Of a stretch of DNA of 56,000 nt, positions 1-9,392 are shown in pieces (within the stretch, counting starts at the first letter, position 1; each line of letters opens with the position of its first letter). The notes beneath the pieces are model-generated. The model did not search any database. It saw only the letters and a list, made by a program, of their open reading frames with translations, and was not told the DNA's origin. A program made the position numbers and the translations under genes. This DNA is from Strigamia acuminata (lineage: Eukaryota > Arthropoda > Chilopoda > Geophilomorpha > Linotaeniidae). The stretch is from the NCBI GenBank assembly GCA_949358305.1, contig CASHSZ010000017.1, forward strand, positions 1 through 56,000, given 5' to 3'.

Positions 1-3000
1 CGGGCCAACGAGTCGCCACGTCCATTATTACGATAATGTACGCATTTTTATTTCCCGTAACGGGTTTTGGGCCCATCACATCGACACTTAAACAATCAAA
101 AGGCGCGTAAGGCCCTAAGAAGATAGTTTCGAATGGTGATTTTCTCCTCGGCTTACACGCTTGACATCGCTGACATTGGTGGACAAAAAGAGCGATATCT
201 TTTTTCATCCCTGTCCAGTGAAAAAGCTGTGTAGCACGATAGAGTGTTCTGCTTACTCCCGCATGGCTCGCAAGCGGGTGCCCGTGTAACAACCACAGCA
301 CGCGACCGATTAAGGAAGCAGGTATTACTACCTTTACTGCGGTGTCCGATTCACTCAAGTCATCTTGGTGATTTGGGTGATGCTTCACCAAAAGGCCGTC
401 ATCCAATAGGTAATCTATGGATTCGTGCGCATAACGACGCTTCTGCCTTCTGGTTAAGTCGGGCGGATATTTTCCTGTCAGTACGAATCTAGCTCTGTCC
501 TGACATTTTTTGTCTAATTTTTGTTGCACAATTATTTCCTCCCTTGTTGGGGGATTGCTTTGCATCTGCTTGCCGACATGAGCGTGGAAGGCGCTTAGAA
601 GCGGGTCATTTATTCTCCGCTCTAGCTTAAATTCCTTCTTTGCATTTGGGTAATTGTCAGCAGCTGGTTGGTATAACCGCGTCCAAAATCCACAGAATTT
701 TACATCTGCCGGAGACGCGGTGGGAATTTCATTCATCTTCCTTAAATCCCAACGGTGACAACTCGTCGGGCAGTAAATGATGCGGGAATCATCCTCGCCA
801 TCATCGTCAGCGTCGATAGGATCTGACACTGGTGCCCGTGACAGAGCATCAGCCACGACGTTATATTTGCCGGGCTTGTATTGAATGGTCAAGTCGCATG
901 CCATCAGTTCTAACTGCCATCTGGCTAGTCGACCTGCTGGCTCCTTTAATTTCATCAGCCATTGTAACGCTTGATGATCTGTGTGGACTACAAATTTGGT
1001 ATATTCGAGATAATCTCTGAATTTCCTTATGGCCCACACAACGGCTAAACACTCCAACTCTGTGGCGTTGTAATTTTTTTCAGCGCCTTGGAGTTTGCGA
1101 CTTATAAACATGCACGGCAGGTCTTGTTCGACTCCGTCGCGCACGTGTGTTTGAAGCAACGCGGCTCCCAACCCAACTCTGCTGGCGTCCGTATGTAATA
1201 TGAACGGCCGGTTTAGGTCGGGTAGAGGCATTACGCCGACTTCCGTCAGCATCCTCTTTATCGCATTAAATGCGAAGCTGCACTCATTTGACCATACAAA
1301 TTCGTTTTCATTCTTCAGGAGGTCGGTAACTGGGGCTGCCACTTCAGCTAGACCCGGTAGCAACCTGCCGAAGAAGTTTATCATTCCCATAAACCGTTGG
1401 ACACCTTTAACGTCCTCGGGTGGTGGGAAACGATTAATCGCATCGATTTTTTCGGGGCCAATAGCTAAACCATTGACTCCAATGCGATAACCCAGGAAGG
1501 CAAGCTCCTTTCGACAGAACTTGCTCTTGCCCGGATGCACGTGTAACCCAGCTTTTGCCAGCCGGGTGAGCACTTGGTCGATGTGCTCAATGTGCTCTTC
1601 GAATGTTTTGGAGGCAATAACTATGTCATCTAGGTATGCCCATACAAACTGATGCAGGATATCACCCAATACGCTTTCGATTAGCCTCTGAAAGGTACTG
1701 GGAGCATTCACTAAACCAAATGGCATGACGTTGAACATCAACCGTCCAATTGGCGAGTAAAATGCTGTTTTTATCTTATCCTCTGGCCTCATCTCAACTT
1801 GCCAGTATCCCTTCGACAGATCCATCGTCGTAACCCAAGAAAAGGGGCTAAGCTCTCTCAAAATGGATTCGATAGACGGCATCTGTATGGGATCTATTTC
1901 TGTCACCGCGTTTAATGGGCGGTAATCAATGCATAGGCGTGGGTCCGAGCCCGGGCGCATCACGAGTACAACTCGCGTCGCGTATTCTCCCTGGGCCTCG
2001 GAGACAATGCCACTGTCTAGCATTTCTTGGCACATTTTTTGCACTATTTCACGTTTTTGCGGGTTCATTCCCTTATACGCAACTCGTATAGGTTTATTAT
2101 CCGTCAATTTAATTTCGTGAATAGCCTTATTCGTTCGGCCCGGTTTTTTCGACAGGATCCCCTCATATTTAAGTAGGACCCTTCGTAGGGCTGCCGCTTC
2201 GTTTAATTCTAAAGCGGCGTCGGCGACAAGCGTTTCCACTACATTGTCCCGTTGCAATTCTGTTACGAATGCTTTAAAATCGTAGTCTTGAACGAATTTC
2301 TTTAGGCCTTTCTCCCACTGTGTCTTGTCGGCCGCTTCTTTTACAAGAGCTGGTGGCACGACAATTGCGGGTCTTTCCTTATCATTTCTGATATAATTCC
2401 AAGATTTCGTTATTGGATTTGGTTGTATTTCCATTGACGCCATGAGGTCTAAGCCCAACAGAAAAATTCTGTCGCATGTGGGCAGGACCAGGAAAGGGTG
2501 CTGTTCTACTCCTCCGAGCCACTCCATGGTCAATAATATAACTCCTTTTGGACGCGCCATTCCGTTGGCGGTTTTTAGACGTATATTTTTATTAACGCCT
2601 TTTATCTTATCGGTGAGACCCAATGATGCTACTATGTCTTCGGAAACGAACGAGCGATCTGCTCCCGAGTCTAGCAGTCCCATAATTTTTTCACGTTCTA
2701 TTGTCATGGGCAACATACATAGGCGGTTGGTGTATTCGACCGCCACGTTGCACATGAAAACACGAAATTCTTCTGTGTCTTCGACTACTTGAGGTAATTC
2801 TTCAAGCAGTAGGTTCGGTTCTTCCGCCTCAGCCTCAGCGTTTGCGGTAATTACCTGCAAAGCGTTGTTGGCCCTGTCTTGAATTTGGGCGTTAACTATG
2901 TCACTACCCATTTCTTTGACTGGTGGCGGCTTATCGAACCCTTTGTTAAACCCCTTCTTCTTCATGAATGGCGCAGACGGTCGAGAAGTTATTTCTTCGC

Positions 3001-3016
3001 CGCCTGCGCTGACTCG
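1..3016 (-). CDS. pol: Pol polyprotein: protease, reverse transcriptase, RNase H, integrase (C-terminus beyond window)
   Basis: Replicates and integrates the element. Protease: active-site DSGA at 2671-2660 within GLLDSGADRSFVS. Reverse transcriptase: RPGSDPRLCIDYRPLNAVT near 1900-1960, DLSKGYWQVEM near 1790-1830, MPFGLVNAPSTFQRLI near 1680-1727, catalytic YLDD at about 1636-1625. RNase H: HTDASRVG at about 1196-1175 and ELECLAVVWAIRKF near 1020-1065. Integrase: the zinc-binding region ends with CQRC near 160-185, and the first catalytic Asp is in LSVDVMGP (Asp at 82-80). All of these fall in one frame, so the visible stretch of about 1,005 codons has no net frameshift; I saw no stop. It has no start of its own that is needed: entry is by the -1 slip in the gag end, though an ATG exists at 2965. 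Truncated by the window edge. Confidence 0.93.
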
Positions 3017-6000
3017 TTTTTTGACTCATTTTTTGCCATGGCGAGTTTAATCTCTGCCATCTGCTTCATTATTGCGTCAAATTTAGCGTCTTCTTTCGCT
3101 GTTCTTGGGCACTCATTGGAATAGTGACCCGGTTGGTTACACTTAAAACAACGAATATTTGATTTGTCTCTTGGGGCTTCAATCGATTTCTTTTTTTCAG
3201 GGTCTGCTTTCGACGGTGGCGTGTAATTTTTCCGAAAATACTTCGGAATTCGGCCGGCATTTGGTTTTAACCTGGCGCGAAATTCTTCTACCGCTCTATC
3301 TCGATGGATGAGATGTACTAGCGGTCCTTCCTCATCGCAACCCGTTGATAAGGTATCGCGATAGCTTCGTATTTCTTCGTCCGTCGAATAATCGTCTTTT
3401 TCTTCTTTTTCGTCTGATTTTTCGGCATCTTGTCCGGCTTCCTCCCCCTCCTTGACCTCCTCCAGTGTCGCTTGCATGGCTGACGCTGTCGGTGCCTTTT
3501 TAGGGGCGGCCAAAGGGTTGGAAGGCAGCGTGGATGTCAGTTTATTTTTTATTTGTAAACCAACGCTAGCTTCTGCCAGCTCCATTATACCGCTAAGATA
3601 TTCAGTAGGGCGCATAATTTTATCTGTCGCCCCATATCTTTCCGCACTCAACTTGAGACGTTTAGCGGTTGCTGCTTTCTCCGCTTCTGGTAAAGCGGAA
3701 TAATATCTCTTCTCGATATCTATCGTGTTCTCGAACAGGAAGGCGCTCATCTCCTCGTAGCTGCCTCCTGTCGGTGCCCTTTCTTCAAGTAGCACCCGTT
3801 GCGAGTACTCCGACAAACCGCCGAGAAAGAAAAGGTTGAATCCCGTGGCATGAAATTCCATCGGGGCCTTTTCGAACAACAATCTGGCGCGAATGTCGTA
3901 ATCCATTATGGTTTCACCAGGCATCTGGCGAAGACCTCGCATCTTTCGGCTCACCTCTTCGGGTGTCTCGCCGTAGCGTAGGTCGAATCTCATTAAAAAG
4001 TCGTCCCAATTGACGCCTTTCAATCCTTGGTACCACTCACGTGCCGAGCCTGTCATTAGCTCGACAATACCGTGGGTGAGCATGTCTCCTACGGTGGCTT
4101 TAGTGGCAGTCTTAATTCGAATTACTTCGTCAAGGAAGCGATCTCCCGCTTTCCATGACCCGTCGAAACGGTTCTGAATATAAAATTGCCACCTAATATT
4201 CCCGGTAACACTCATGGTGTCACGTCGGGAGACAGCGTATTTTTTCTTTACGCGGTCGCCAGTGCTACGATTACGATCGTTTCGTTTGCTCAGATCGATT
4301 CCCTCGGCCTTCAACGAGCCGAGTAGGGCTCTTCCAAGCTCTCCCATCGTATACTGCCGACCCGTCGAATCGGTAAACGCGCTTTGTCGGGGAAGGTCCT
4401 GAAACTCCTCCCGTCGGTGGTCGCTATTTTCCGATCGACGTCGTTTCTCTCTATCGCGCGGAGAGTTGGATCTCTTCCGGCGATTACTTGATTTATCCTT
4501 TCGTCTGTCGTCGTTGGATGAGGGGTCGGAGCTGGGGTCGGGAGACGGTGAGCGGCGTGGCGGGTTGCGCCGTGAAGAGTTTGACTCTTTCCGGCCCCTA
4601 CGACGGTCGTCACGTTCCCTTTCCCTGCGTTCATCGCGTTCTCTTTCCCTTCGTCTTTCTCCGGAACCTCTCTCCGAATCGTGATGACTGGGTGCATTTG
4701 ACTCCAGTCCATCTGACGACGAATCACTATTTCCATAGTGAAAATATTTCGGTCTTTCATCGCGTTTGCCTTCTTCTCGCGAAGAGGTGCGATCATGCGA
4801 TTGTCTCCTTGACGACTCGTCGTCTTTAAGGATGGGCACTGGTTGTTGCCACTCAGTCCCTTGTGGATTATCATGCTGTTGACTTGTGAGAGCTTGCTCT
4901 TCATTTCGCCTAGCATTATTAGCGTTGATTAATCGCGTTATCGCATTATTTGTGGCTGAATCGAGAGCTTGCATGCGGGGCCGAGTTTGTTGTTCTCTGG
5001 CCGACGCATCTCTCTTGCGCGGAGTAGCTGGTGTTGCCCTCTCCGGCTGGGGTTTGGGTTTGGCCTTCGGCGTGCGCTTTGGGTCTCCCTCTAGGCTCTC
5101 GTCGGACAGCTCGGATGAACTGATCTCTGGTTTGCGAACGGATTTCGGGTCATCTCGTCGCAATCTGGCCATAAATGCTCGCTCTGCTTCTTGTTGCGAG
5201 TGGAAAGCATATCGATGTGCTCTCAGGGCTCGGTCAACTATTTCTACCTCCTCGGGAGTAGTCGGATTGGGCTGGGTTCTGCCGTACTCGAGAGCTTGCG
5301 CTTCTCTTTCCGCCAGCTTCCTCCGTCTCTCGCGAATGGCTTGTCGAGCCTCATTCTCTGCATCCGCTTCAAATTGAGCGGAATCAACCAATTGTTGAGC
5401 GTGTGCACCTTCAACAATGGTGATTTGTGGGGATACACTGTGCGCTTTTAAAGCTGCACGTACGATTTGTAACGTTTCGTACACGGTAATCTTCCCCGTC
5501 GGAAGGGTGTATCTCACTCCCTCCGCTTGTGCCAACTGCATCGCATCAATCAAGGTGCCCGAGACGCTGTAAGGCTGGCTTGAAACACGCTTGACAGAGG
5601 ACGAGTTGGACTTGTGCCCTTCAGACACTACCGAGGCTGGTCGACTGTGCGTAACTGGCGTGTTTAGTGCCGAATTAGCGGTCGTATTTGAGGCCGTCTT
5701 TTGTATCGGAGACGCTGCTTTCGGACTGCCCACCTCGGTGTCGTGCGTTAGACGAGGCGATTGGTTACGGGATAAAACCTCGTTTCCGCTCGTCTCGCCG
5801 TCACGGTTAGAACGCGGCAGTTTGGAGTGAGATTGCTCTTCACCCCGCTCTGTCTCGTCCAATCGCTGCCTCGTCTCGGCGCGAGACGGGTGCGATGCCT
5901 CTGATGCGCTTCTACGATCGGGTTTAGGCTTACGCCGTTTTTGCCTCGCTTCGTGCGCTGAGGCTTTGGGTAAGGGACCTCCAGATCGCAAGTGATAGTC

Positions 6001-6072
6001 GGCGCCTTTACGACTGCCGGCTCTCTTGTTTGCGTCGGAGTCGGAATCTGTTACTCGGGTATTATCTGCCAT
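2989..6072 (-). CDS. gag: Gag polyprotein of the Gypsy element (1027 aa)
   Basis: Structural protein expected to assemble the particle that packages element RNA. Residues 1 to about 600 are low-complexity and very rich in Arg, Ser, Glu and Asp, with RE/RS-type runs in about the 450-570 region. A retrotransposon Gag capsid-like region begins near residue 625-635 (RWQFYIQNRF...) and runs about 200 residues, including the W...F...F...R pattern typical of this fold. One CCHC zinc knuckle, C-FK-C-NQPG-H-YSNE-C, sits near residue 973-986, followed by a Lys-rich tail. The first in-frame ATG is at 6072; the frame is open a few codons further upstream but only to a GTG, which is not expected to start a eukaryotic ORF. 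The N-terminal extension makes it far longer than a typical Gypsy Gag (roughly 300-500 aa). It ends in a -1 overlap with pol. Confidence 0.9.
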   Translation of the reverse strand: MADNTRVTDSDSDANKRAGSRKGADYHLRSGGPLPKASAHEARQKRRKPKPDRRSASEASHPSRAETRQRLDETERGEEQSHSKLPRSNRDGETSGNEVLSRNQSPRLTHDTEVGSPKAASPIQKTASNTTANSALNTPVTHSRPASVVSEGHKSNSSSVKRVSSQPYSVSGTLIDAMQLAQAEGVRYTLPTGKITVYETLQIVRAALKAHSVSPQITIVEGAHAQQLVDSAQFEADAENEARQAIRERRRKLAEREAQALEYGRTQPNPTTPEEVEIVDRALRAHRYAFHSQQEAERAFMARLRRDDPKSVRKPEISSSELSDESLEGDPKRTPKAKPKPQPERATPATPRKRDASAREQQTRPRMQALDSATNNAITRLINANNARRNEEQALTSQQHDNPQGTEWQQPVPILKDDESSRRQSHDRTSSREEGKRDERPKYFHYGNSDSSSDGLESNAPSHHDSERGSGERRRERERDERRERERDDRRRGRKESNSSRRNPPRRSPSPDPSSDPSSNDDRRKDKSSNRRKRSNSPRDREKRRRSENSDHRREEFQDLPRQSAFTDSTGRQYTMGELGRALLGSLKAEGIDLSKRNDRNRSTGDRVKKKYAVSRRDTMSVTGNIRWQFYIQNRFDGSWKAGDRFLDEVIRIKTATKATVGDMLTHGIVELMTGSAREWYQGLKGVNWDDFLMRFDLRYGETPEEVSRKMRGLRQMPGETIMDYDIRARLLFEKAPMEFHATGFNLFFLGGLSEYSQRVLLEERAPTGGSYEEMSAFLFENTIDIEKRYYSALPEAEKAATAKRLKLSAERYGATDKIMRPTEYLSGIMELAEASVGLQIKNKLTSTLPSNPLAAPKKAPTASAMQATLEEVKEGEEAGQDAEKSDEKEEKDDYSTDEEIRSYRDTLSTGCDEEGPLVHLIHRDRAVEEFRARLKPNAGRIPKYFRKNYTPPSKADPEKKKSIEAPRDKSNIRCFKCNQPGHYSNECPRTAKEDAKFDAIMKQMAEIKLAMAKNESKNESAQAAKK
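3016..3022 (-). promoter_or_regulatory. Programmed -1 ribosomal frameshift heptamer (A AAA AAC)
   Basis: In the gag frame the codons here read TCA AAA AAC, giving the canonical X XXY YYZ slip site A AAA AAC. Slipping back one base enters the pol frame, which is open from 3025 onward. Gag terminates at 2989-2991, so the usable overlap is under 40 nt and contains this heptamer. A second heptamer, A AAA AAT at 3034-3028, lies just upstream, but slipping there hits TGA (3028-3026) at once. No downstream stimulatory structure was evaluated. Confidence 0.75.
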
Positions 6073-6124
6073 TTCTTGCTTTGGGTATGATGTAATCACA
6101 GGTTAGAATCAGTTATTCAACTTG

Positions 6125-6142
6125 ATCCCGGACAGGCCCCCA
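6125..6142 (-). other. Primer-binding site, tRNA-Pro-like
   Basis: Minus strand TGGGGGCCTGTCCGGGAT matches 16 of 18 positions of the complement of the tRNA-Pro 3' end (TGGGGGCTCGTCCGGGAT, known from tRNA-Pro-primed elements). The two mismatches are adjacent (CT where CC/TC order differs). It lies 2 nt inside the LTR end and 52 nt before the gag ATG, where minus-strand DNA synthesis would be primed. Confidence 0.75.
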
Positions 6143-6144
6143 CG

Positions 6145-7161
6145 TGTCGCGCTCAACTCTAACCGTCGCTAACTCGTGGGTTGATTACTTAATTCGACTA
6201 ACTCACTACCGCTTTGTCTCAAGCGGTTTACCCAAAGAAATGATTACACAGATATAAAAGGTAAAATATAATATAGATTTATTCTGTGGGACAATATACA
6301 GATATATCTTATATATATATATGAAAGGTAGGTAAAAGGTAAATCGGAATGGGTGAAGGGAAATGGAAATGTAAAGGTATGATGAAAGCTGGCTGGAATC
6401 GGCGAGGTCGTCTGTTGTTTCGTTCGCGTCCAAGATGGCGTCGTCGTTGTGGCAACGCGATGTCGTCTTGGGCCGGCGTGGCAATATGGCGTCCTCGGCT
6501 CGTCTCTGGCTGGTCCTTCGGGCTCACGCTGGTCGGGCGCGAGTGAATGCTTAGTTAAAAGGCTTACTTCGGTCTGTTGTCTAGGTTTTTGTGTGGTGTC
6601 CGGCGATCACACAGCGGCGGACTCTTCTGGCTCCCGGCGGTCACACAGCGGCGGGAACGCTCGTCGTGGTTTTACTGCAGTTTAGGCTTGTGCGACCGTT
6701 TGTCTGCACAACTCGCTAAACTGGAGTGGTTTTTACTATTTCTAGCTGGTGTGCTAAAATAGTGTGGTAATCTTATCTCGCAGGTTACTCTGCGGAGTTT
6801 GACACTGACCAAACGTACTCACGGTAAATTGTCCTTTGTCCTTGGTCAATCCCAGTATATTTTACTTGGGCCTGATCTTGTAGGACGACGGGTTTACGTG
6901 TGTTTCTCGTTTGATGGTTGTGTTGGTTCTGCCCGCTCAGTGCAAGGCACATTCCTTTGCACAAAGCGGGGTTGACAGGTGACCGGAATCACCCAATGGT
7001 GGGGTGGACGAGCCATCCCCACTCCCTCAGGGCAGACGCCTGTCCATTGACTAGATGTCAATGCACTGAGGGAAGGGAGACGCGCTTGCGGCTCCCCTTA
7101 CACCCGAAACGAGGTCACGAGAGAAACTCTTCGTTGACCCCGGTCCAGTCGGGTCACAACA
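6145..7161 (-). repeat. 5' LTR of the Gypsy element (boundaries inferred)
   Basis: The inner end is well placed: on the minus strand the LTR ends GCGCGACA two bases before the primer-binding site. The outer end is chosen as TGTTGTGACCCG (minus strand, from 7161), giving a TG...CA element of about 1,017 bp. Without the other LTR the outer limit could be off by tens of bases, and no target duplication can be tested. The unrelated-looking short open frames inside it are chance. Confidence 0.65.
6278..6322 (-). promoter_or_regulatory. Candidate LTR TATA box and poly(A) signal
   Basis: On the minus strand a TATATATATATAAG run (about 6321-6308) is followed some 25-35 nt later by AATAAA (6283-6278). 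A TATA box then a poly(A) signal close together near the U3/R junction is the usual LTR arrangement. Position-based inference only; the surrounding sequence is AT-rich, so a chance TATA is possible. Confidence 0.4.
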
Positions 7162-7574
7162 GAACACACAGCTTACTCAACCTATTAAAAAAGATATGGA
7201 CTGGATTATGGAATTGGGATCAAACAATTAGCAGCTGAATTGATACTTTTTTGCAACCAAGAAGGATGCAAAAAAATATAAAAATGATGTGTTGTGGTCA
7301 CATGTCTTGAAGGTAAATCATTCATCACTTATTCATCAGAAACTGAAAAGTATAGAATTACATACAAGTGACACCCACAATCAAAGATGGATGTTTGCCT
7401 TGCCCATGTATTTAGCAGGAATACAGCTGCTGGAGTAAAAGAAACCGAAACAGTAGCCATTCTGCAAGATAAACAAGATGGCGACGCAAATCCCCTAAAA
7501 AAAATGAAGGACGCATTTCAGATAGCGCCTGGTAAACGTATCGCCAACGCCTTGTAGACGTATCGCCATTGCCG
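7162..7574 (+). other. Spacer with a short coding-looking fragment
   Basis: No gene is recognised. Between 7244 and 7438 one plus-strand frame stays open for 65 codons with an ordinary-looking composition (for example HNQRWMFALPMYLAGIQLLE) but it has no ATG at its start and ends at a TAA. It could be a remnant of a transposon or gene, or chance. The last 60 bp precede the promoter of the acidic ORF and hold a repeated CGTATCGCCA motif (near 7536 and 7559). Confidence 0.25.
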
Positions 7575-7609
7575 TATAAATGCAGCTAGTTTGCCCCAAT
7601 TGTTCATTT
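7575..7609 (+). promoter_or_regulatory. Pol II core promoter: TATA box plus arthropod initiator
   Basis: TATAAAT at 7575-7581 and TCATTT at 7604-7609, 29 nt apart start to start. TCATTT fits the arthropod initiator consensus TCAKTY. The first ATG downstream is 7627, so the inferred 5' leader is only about 20 nt. Confidence 0.6.
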
Positions 7610-7626
7610 GTACTTGTAGCACAAAC

Positions 7627-8070
7627 ATGAACGCTGTTGGAAACCAATCACTTTACGAACAGGAATTGTACGCAATGTTGCAATTAGAATCGCGTTTCGG
7701 TGTCGGTGCTGATTTTGGGAATTACGCCGATTTTTTTCGTACAAATGTCGAAGAACACGTTCAACAAGTTCCAGATGTTGACGATGACGTCGAACACGAC
7801 GACGAAGATGATCAGGATCCAAGTTTCGAAGGTAATCAAGATCTAAGTTCCGATATTAATCGAAATCTGTCGGATGACCTCGGAAACTGCACGGAAAACT
7901 CCGTCGAAAACAAAATGAGATTCGTGCACATCACGATAGTTGATGGCGAACAAGATCCAGAGAAGAATCTCGATCGTGACGAGGAAGACAGATGGTTTGA
8001 GGACACTTCGGACGATGACTCCGACAACAGTTTGTGTGACGGTTTTGCGCACGACCATTCTAAAAAATAA
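7627..8070 (+). CDS. Small acidic protein of unknown function (147 aa)
   Basis: Not recognised. The ORF starts at the first ATG after a well-spaced TATA/initiator pair, in a favourable insect context (CAAAC before ATG), and ends with TAA 22 nt before an AATAAA signal, so it looks like a complete intronless unit. Residues 1-45 are mixed and mildly hydrophobic (LYEQELYAMLQLESRFG). The remainder is strongly acidic: D/E runs around residues 50-65 and 105-140 (for example DVDDDVEHDDEDDQD and TSDDDSDNS). There is no signal peptide, membrane segment or zinc motif. Acidic low-complexity regions of this kind occur in N-termini of some transposases and in nuclear proteins, but no catalytic domain follows, so no family is proposed. 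It sits between two mobile elements and may be part of an unrecognised one. Confidence 0.55.
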   Translation: MNAVGNQSLYEQELYAMLQLESRFGVGADFGNYADFFRTNVEEHVQQVPDVDDDVEHDDEDDQDPSFEGNQDLSSDINRNLSDDLGNCTENSVENKMRFVHITIVDGEQDPEKNLDRDEEDRWFEDTSDDDSDNSLCDGFAHDHSKK

Positions 8071-8092
8071 TTAAATATTTTGTTTTGTTTGA

Positions 8093-8098
8093 AATAAA
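8093..8098 (+). terminator. Poly(A) signal AATAAA of the acidic ORF
   Basis: AATAAA 22 nt after the stop codon of the acidic ORF, at a normal distance for a short 3' UTR. Confidence 0.5.
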
Positions 8099-8422
8099 GC
8101 TACATTTAATCCAGATAAAAAAATTGTTCGTCTATAGTTGCTATTTTTAACATGGCGCGGAATAGTGCCTGACAACAGCTTAGAATCTTGTTGCTATTTT
8201 TCAGCTTGCCATCTTGAACCAAACATCCTTGATTAACATTCAGGGTGGGCATGTATTTCTGGGGCTCGTCATTCGAATAAATAAATGCATTTCTTGTGTA
8301 TTTTTAAACTTGGATAATTTATTTAGTTATTACAATATTGGCTTGAATTAATTAGCATATTATACTATCCACTAAAAAACGGTATAATACAAAAAAATAC
8401 TAGCAATATCAAATTCTACTCT

Positions 8423-8605
8423 TCAATTCAACCGGGCTCCCATTTGCATCATTGCTGCTATCTCTGCAATAAACCGAAGAATAAGTTTAGAATCTAAGTC
8501 CAATTTCTCGCGGATTTTAACGAAAGACACACATTCTGATAAATGTCGCTGTCCTGAACCAAGGAACAAACAATTCAGGACACCGACATGAGAATATGTG
8601 TTGGA
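8423..8605 (-). pseudogene. Short minus-strand coding-like fragment, convergent with the acidic ORF
   Basis: About 60 codons open on the minus strand, ending LILRFIAEIAAMMQMGARLN then stop at 8423. An AATAAA lies at 8323-8318, about 100 nt downstream, which suits a terminal exon. There is no ATG at the 5' edge and an in-frame TAA stands just upstream; a possible acceptor AG immediately before the open stretch is weak. Could be a last exon, a decayed gene end, or chance. No family recognised. Confidence 0.25.
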
Positions 8606-8680
8606 CACTTATTCTACACATTAAATTAAATTAAATTAAAGCACAAAATCAACTTATTGACAATTATTTACACAACTATA

Positions 8681-9392
8681 CAAGGTGTCCCAAATGAACG
8701 AAGCCGGTCAAATAACAAAAAGACCATTTGAGTGAGATGAATGAAACAAATGTAGTACTAGTAAACTAAGTGAGGGCATTTCAAAAATGTGAAAAAATTT
8801 GACCTCTGGCTTGTTCTTCAAGGTCATTCCAACTCTAACTTTTAAACTAAGATTTTCTGTTTAGTAGAAAACTGCTCATCAAATTTACTCTAACACAATA
8901 ACAGATAAAATTACGAAAAAAAATAAATCATGAAAAATTCTTGATCTTGGTTTTCTTTTTTGTATTTTTTGACTTTTTCATAATTTTATTTGTTAAATAT
9001 CATTTAAAAAACCAGTTAAATTAATAACAATTCATGACTGCATAGTAATTGAATACAAAAAAGTCAAAAAATACAAAAATGAAAACCCAGATCAAGACTT
9101 TTCACGATTTATTTTTTTCGTAATTTTATCAGTTATTGTGTCGGAGTAAATTTGATGAGCAGTTTTATACTAAACAGAAGGTGCTCTTTGTTTTTTCAAT
9201 TGAGAATTTTGCTCTACCAGTCTTAGTTTAAAAGTTAGAGTTGGAATGACCTTGAAGAAAAGGTCAGAGGTCAAATTTTTTCACATTTTTGAAATGCCCT
9301 CACTTAGTTTACTAGTACTACATTTGTTTCATTCATCTCACTCAAATAGTCTTTTCGTTATTTGACCGGCTTCGTTCATTTGGGACACCTTG
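8681..9392. mobile_element. 712-bp foldback MITE, Tc1/mariner-like (TA target duplication)
   Basis: The ends are CAAGGTGTCCCAAATGAACG at 8681 and its exact reverse complement ending at 9392. Each is bordered by TA (8679-8680 and 9393-9394). Inverted arms of roughly 300 bp can be followed inward with few mismatches; the right arm carries an extra stretch of about 35 bp near 9185-9220. There is no transposase frame. TA duplication and the GGTGTCCC-type end fit non-autonomous IS630-Tc1-mariner elements; the superfamily is an inference from the target site. Confidence 0.9.

Larger units (their letters stand above)
1..7161 (-). mobile_element. Ty3/Gypsy LTR retrotransposon, 5' part (5' LTR, PBS, gag, most of pol)
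   Basis: Read on the minus strand the order is LTR, tRNA-Pro-like primer-binding site, short leader (about 52 nt), gag, then pol with domains protease, reverse transcriptase, RNase H, integrase. Placing integrase after RNase H is the Ty3/Gypsy (Metaviridae) order, not Ty1/Copia. The element runs off the window at position 1, inside the integrase core, so the rest of integrase, any env-like ORF and the 3' LTR are not visible. Both gag and the visible part of pol are free of stops, which suggests a young insertion. The exact lineage within Gypsy is not assigned. Confidence 0.93.

Noticed and set aside
4311-4916. 201-codon minus-strand frame inside gag
   Set aside because: Lies wholly within Gag in another frame of the Arg/Ser-rich low-complexity part; a shadow.
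4886-5377. Plus-strand frame of 163 codons opposite gag
   Set aside because: Antisense shadow of the Gag N-terminal region; Ser/Arg/Leu-rich composition follows from the opposite strand.
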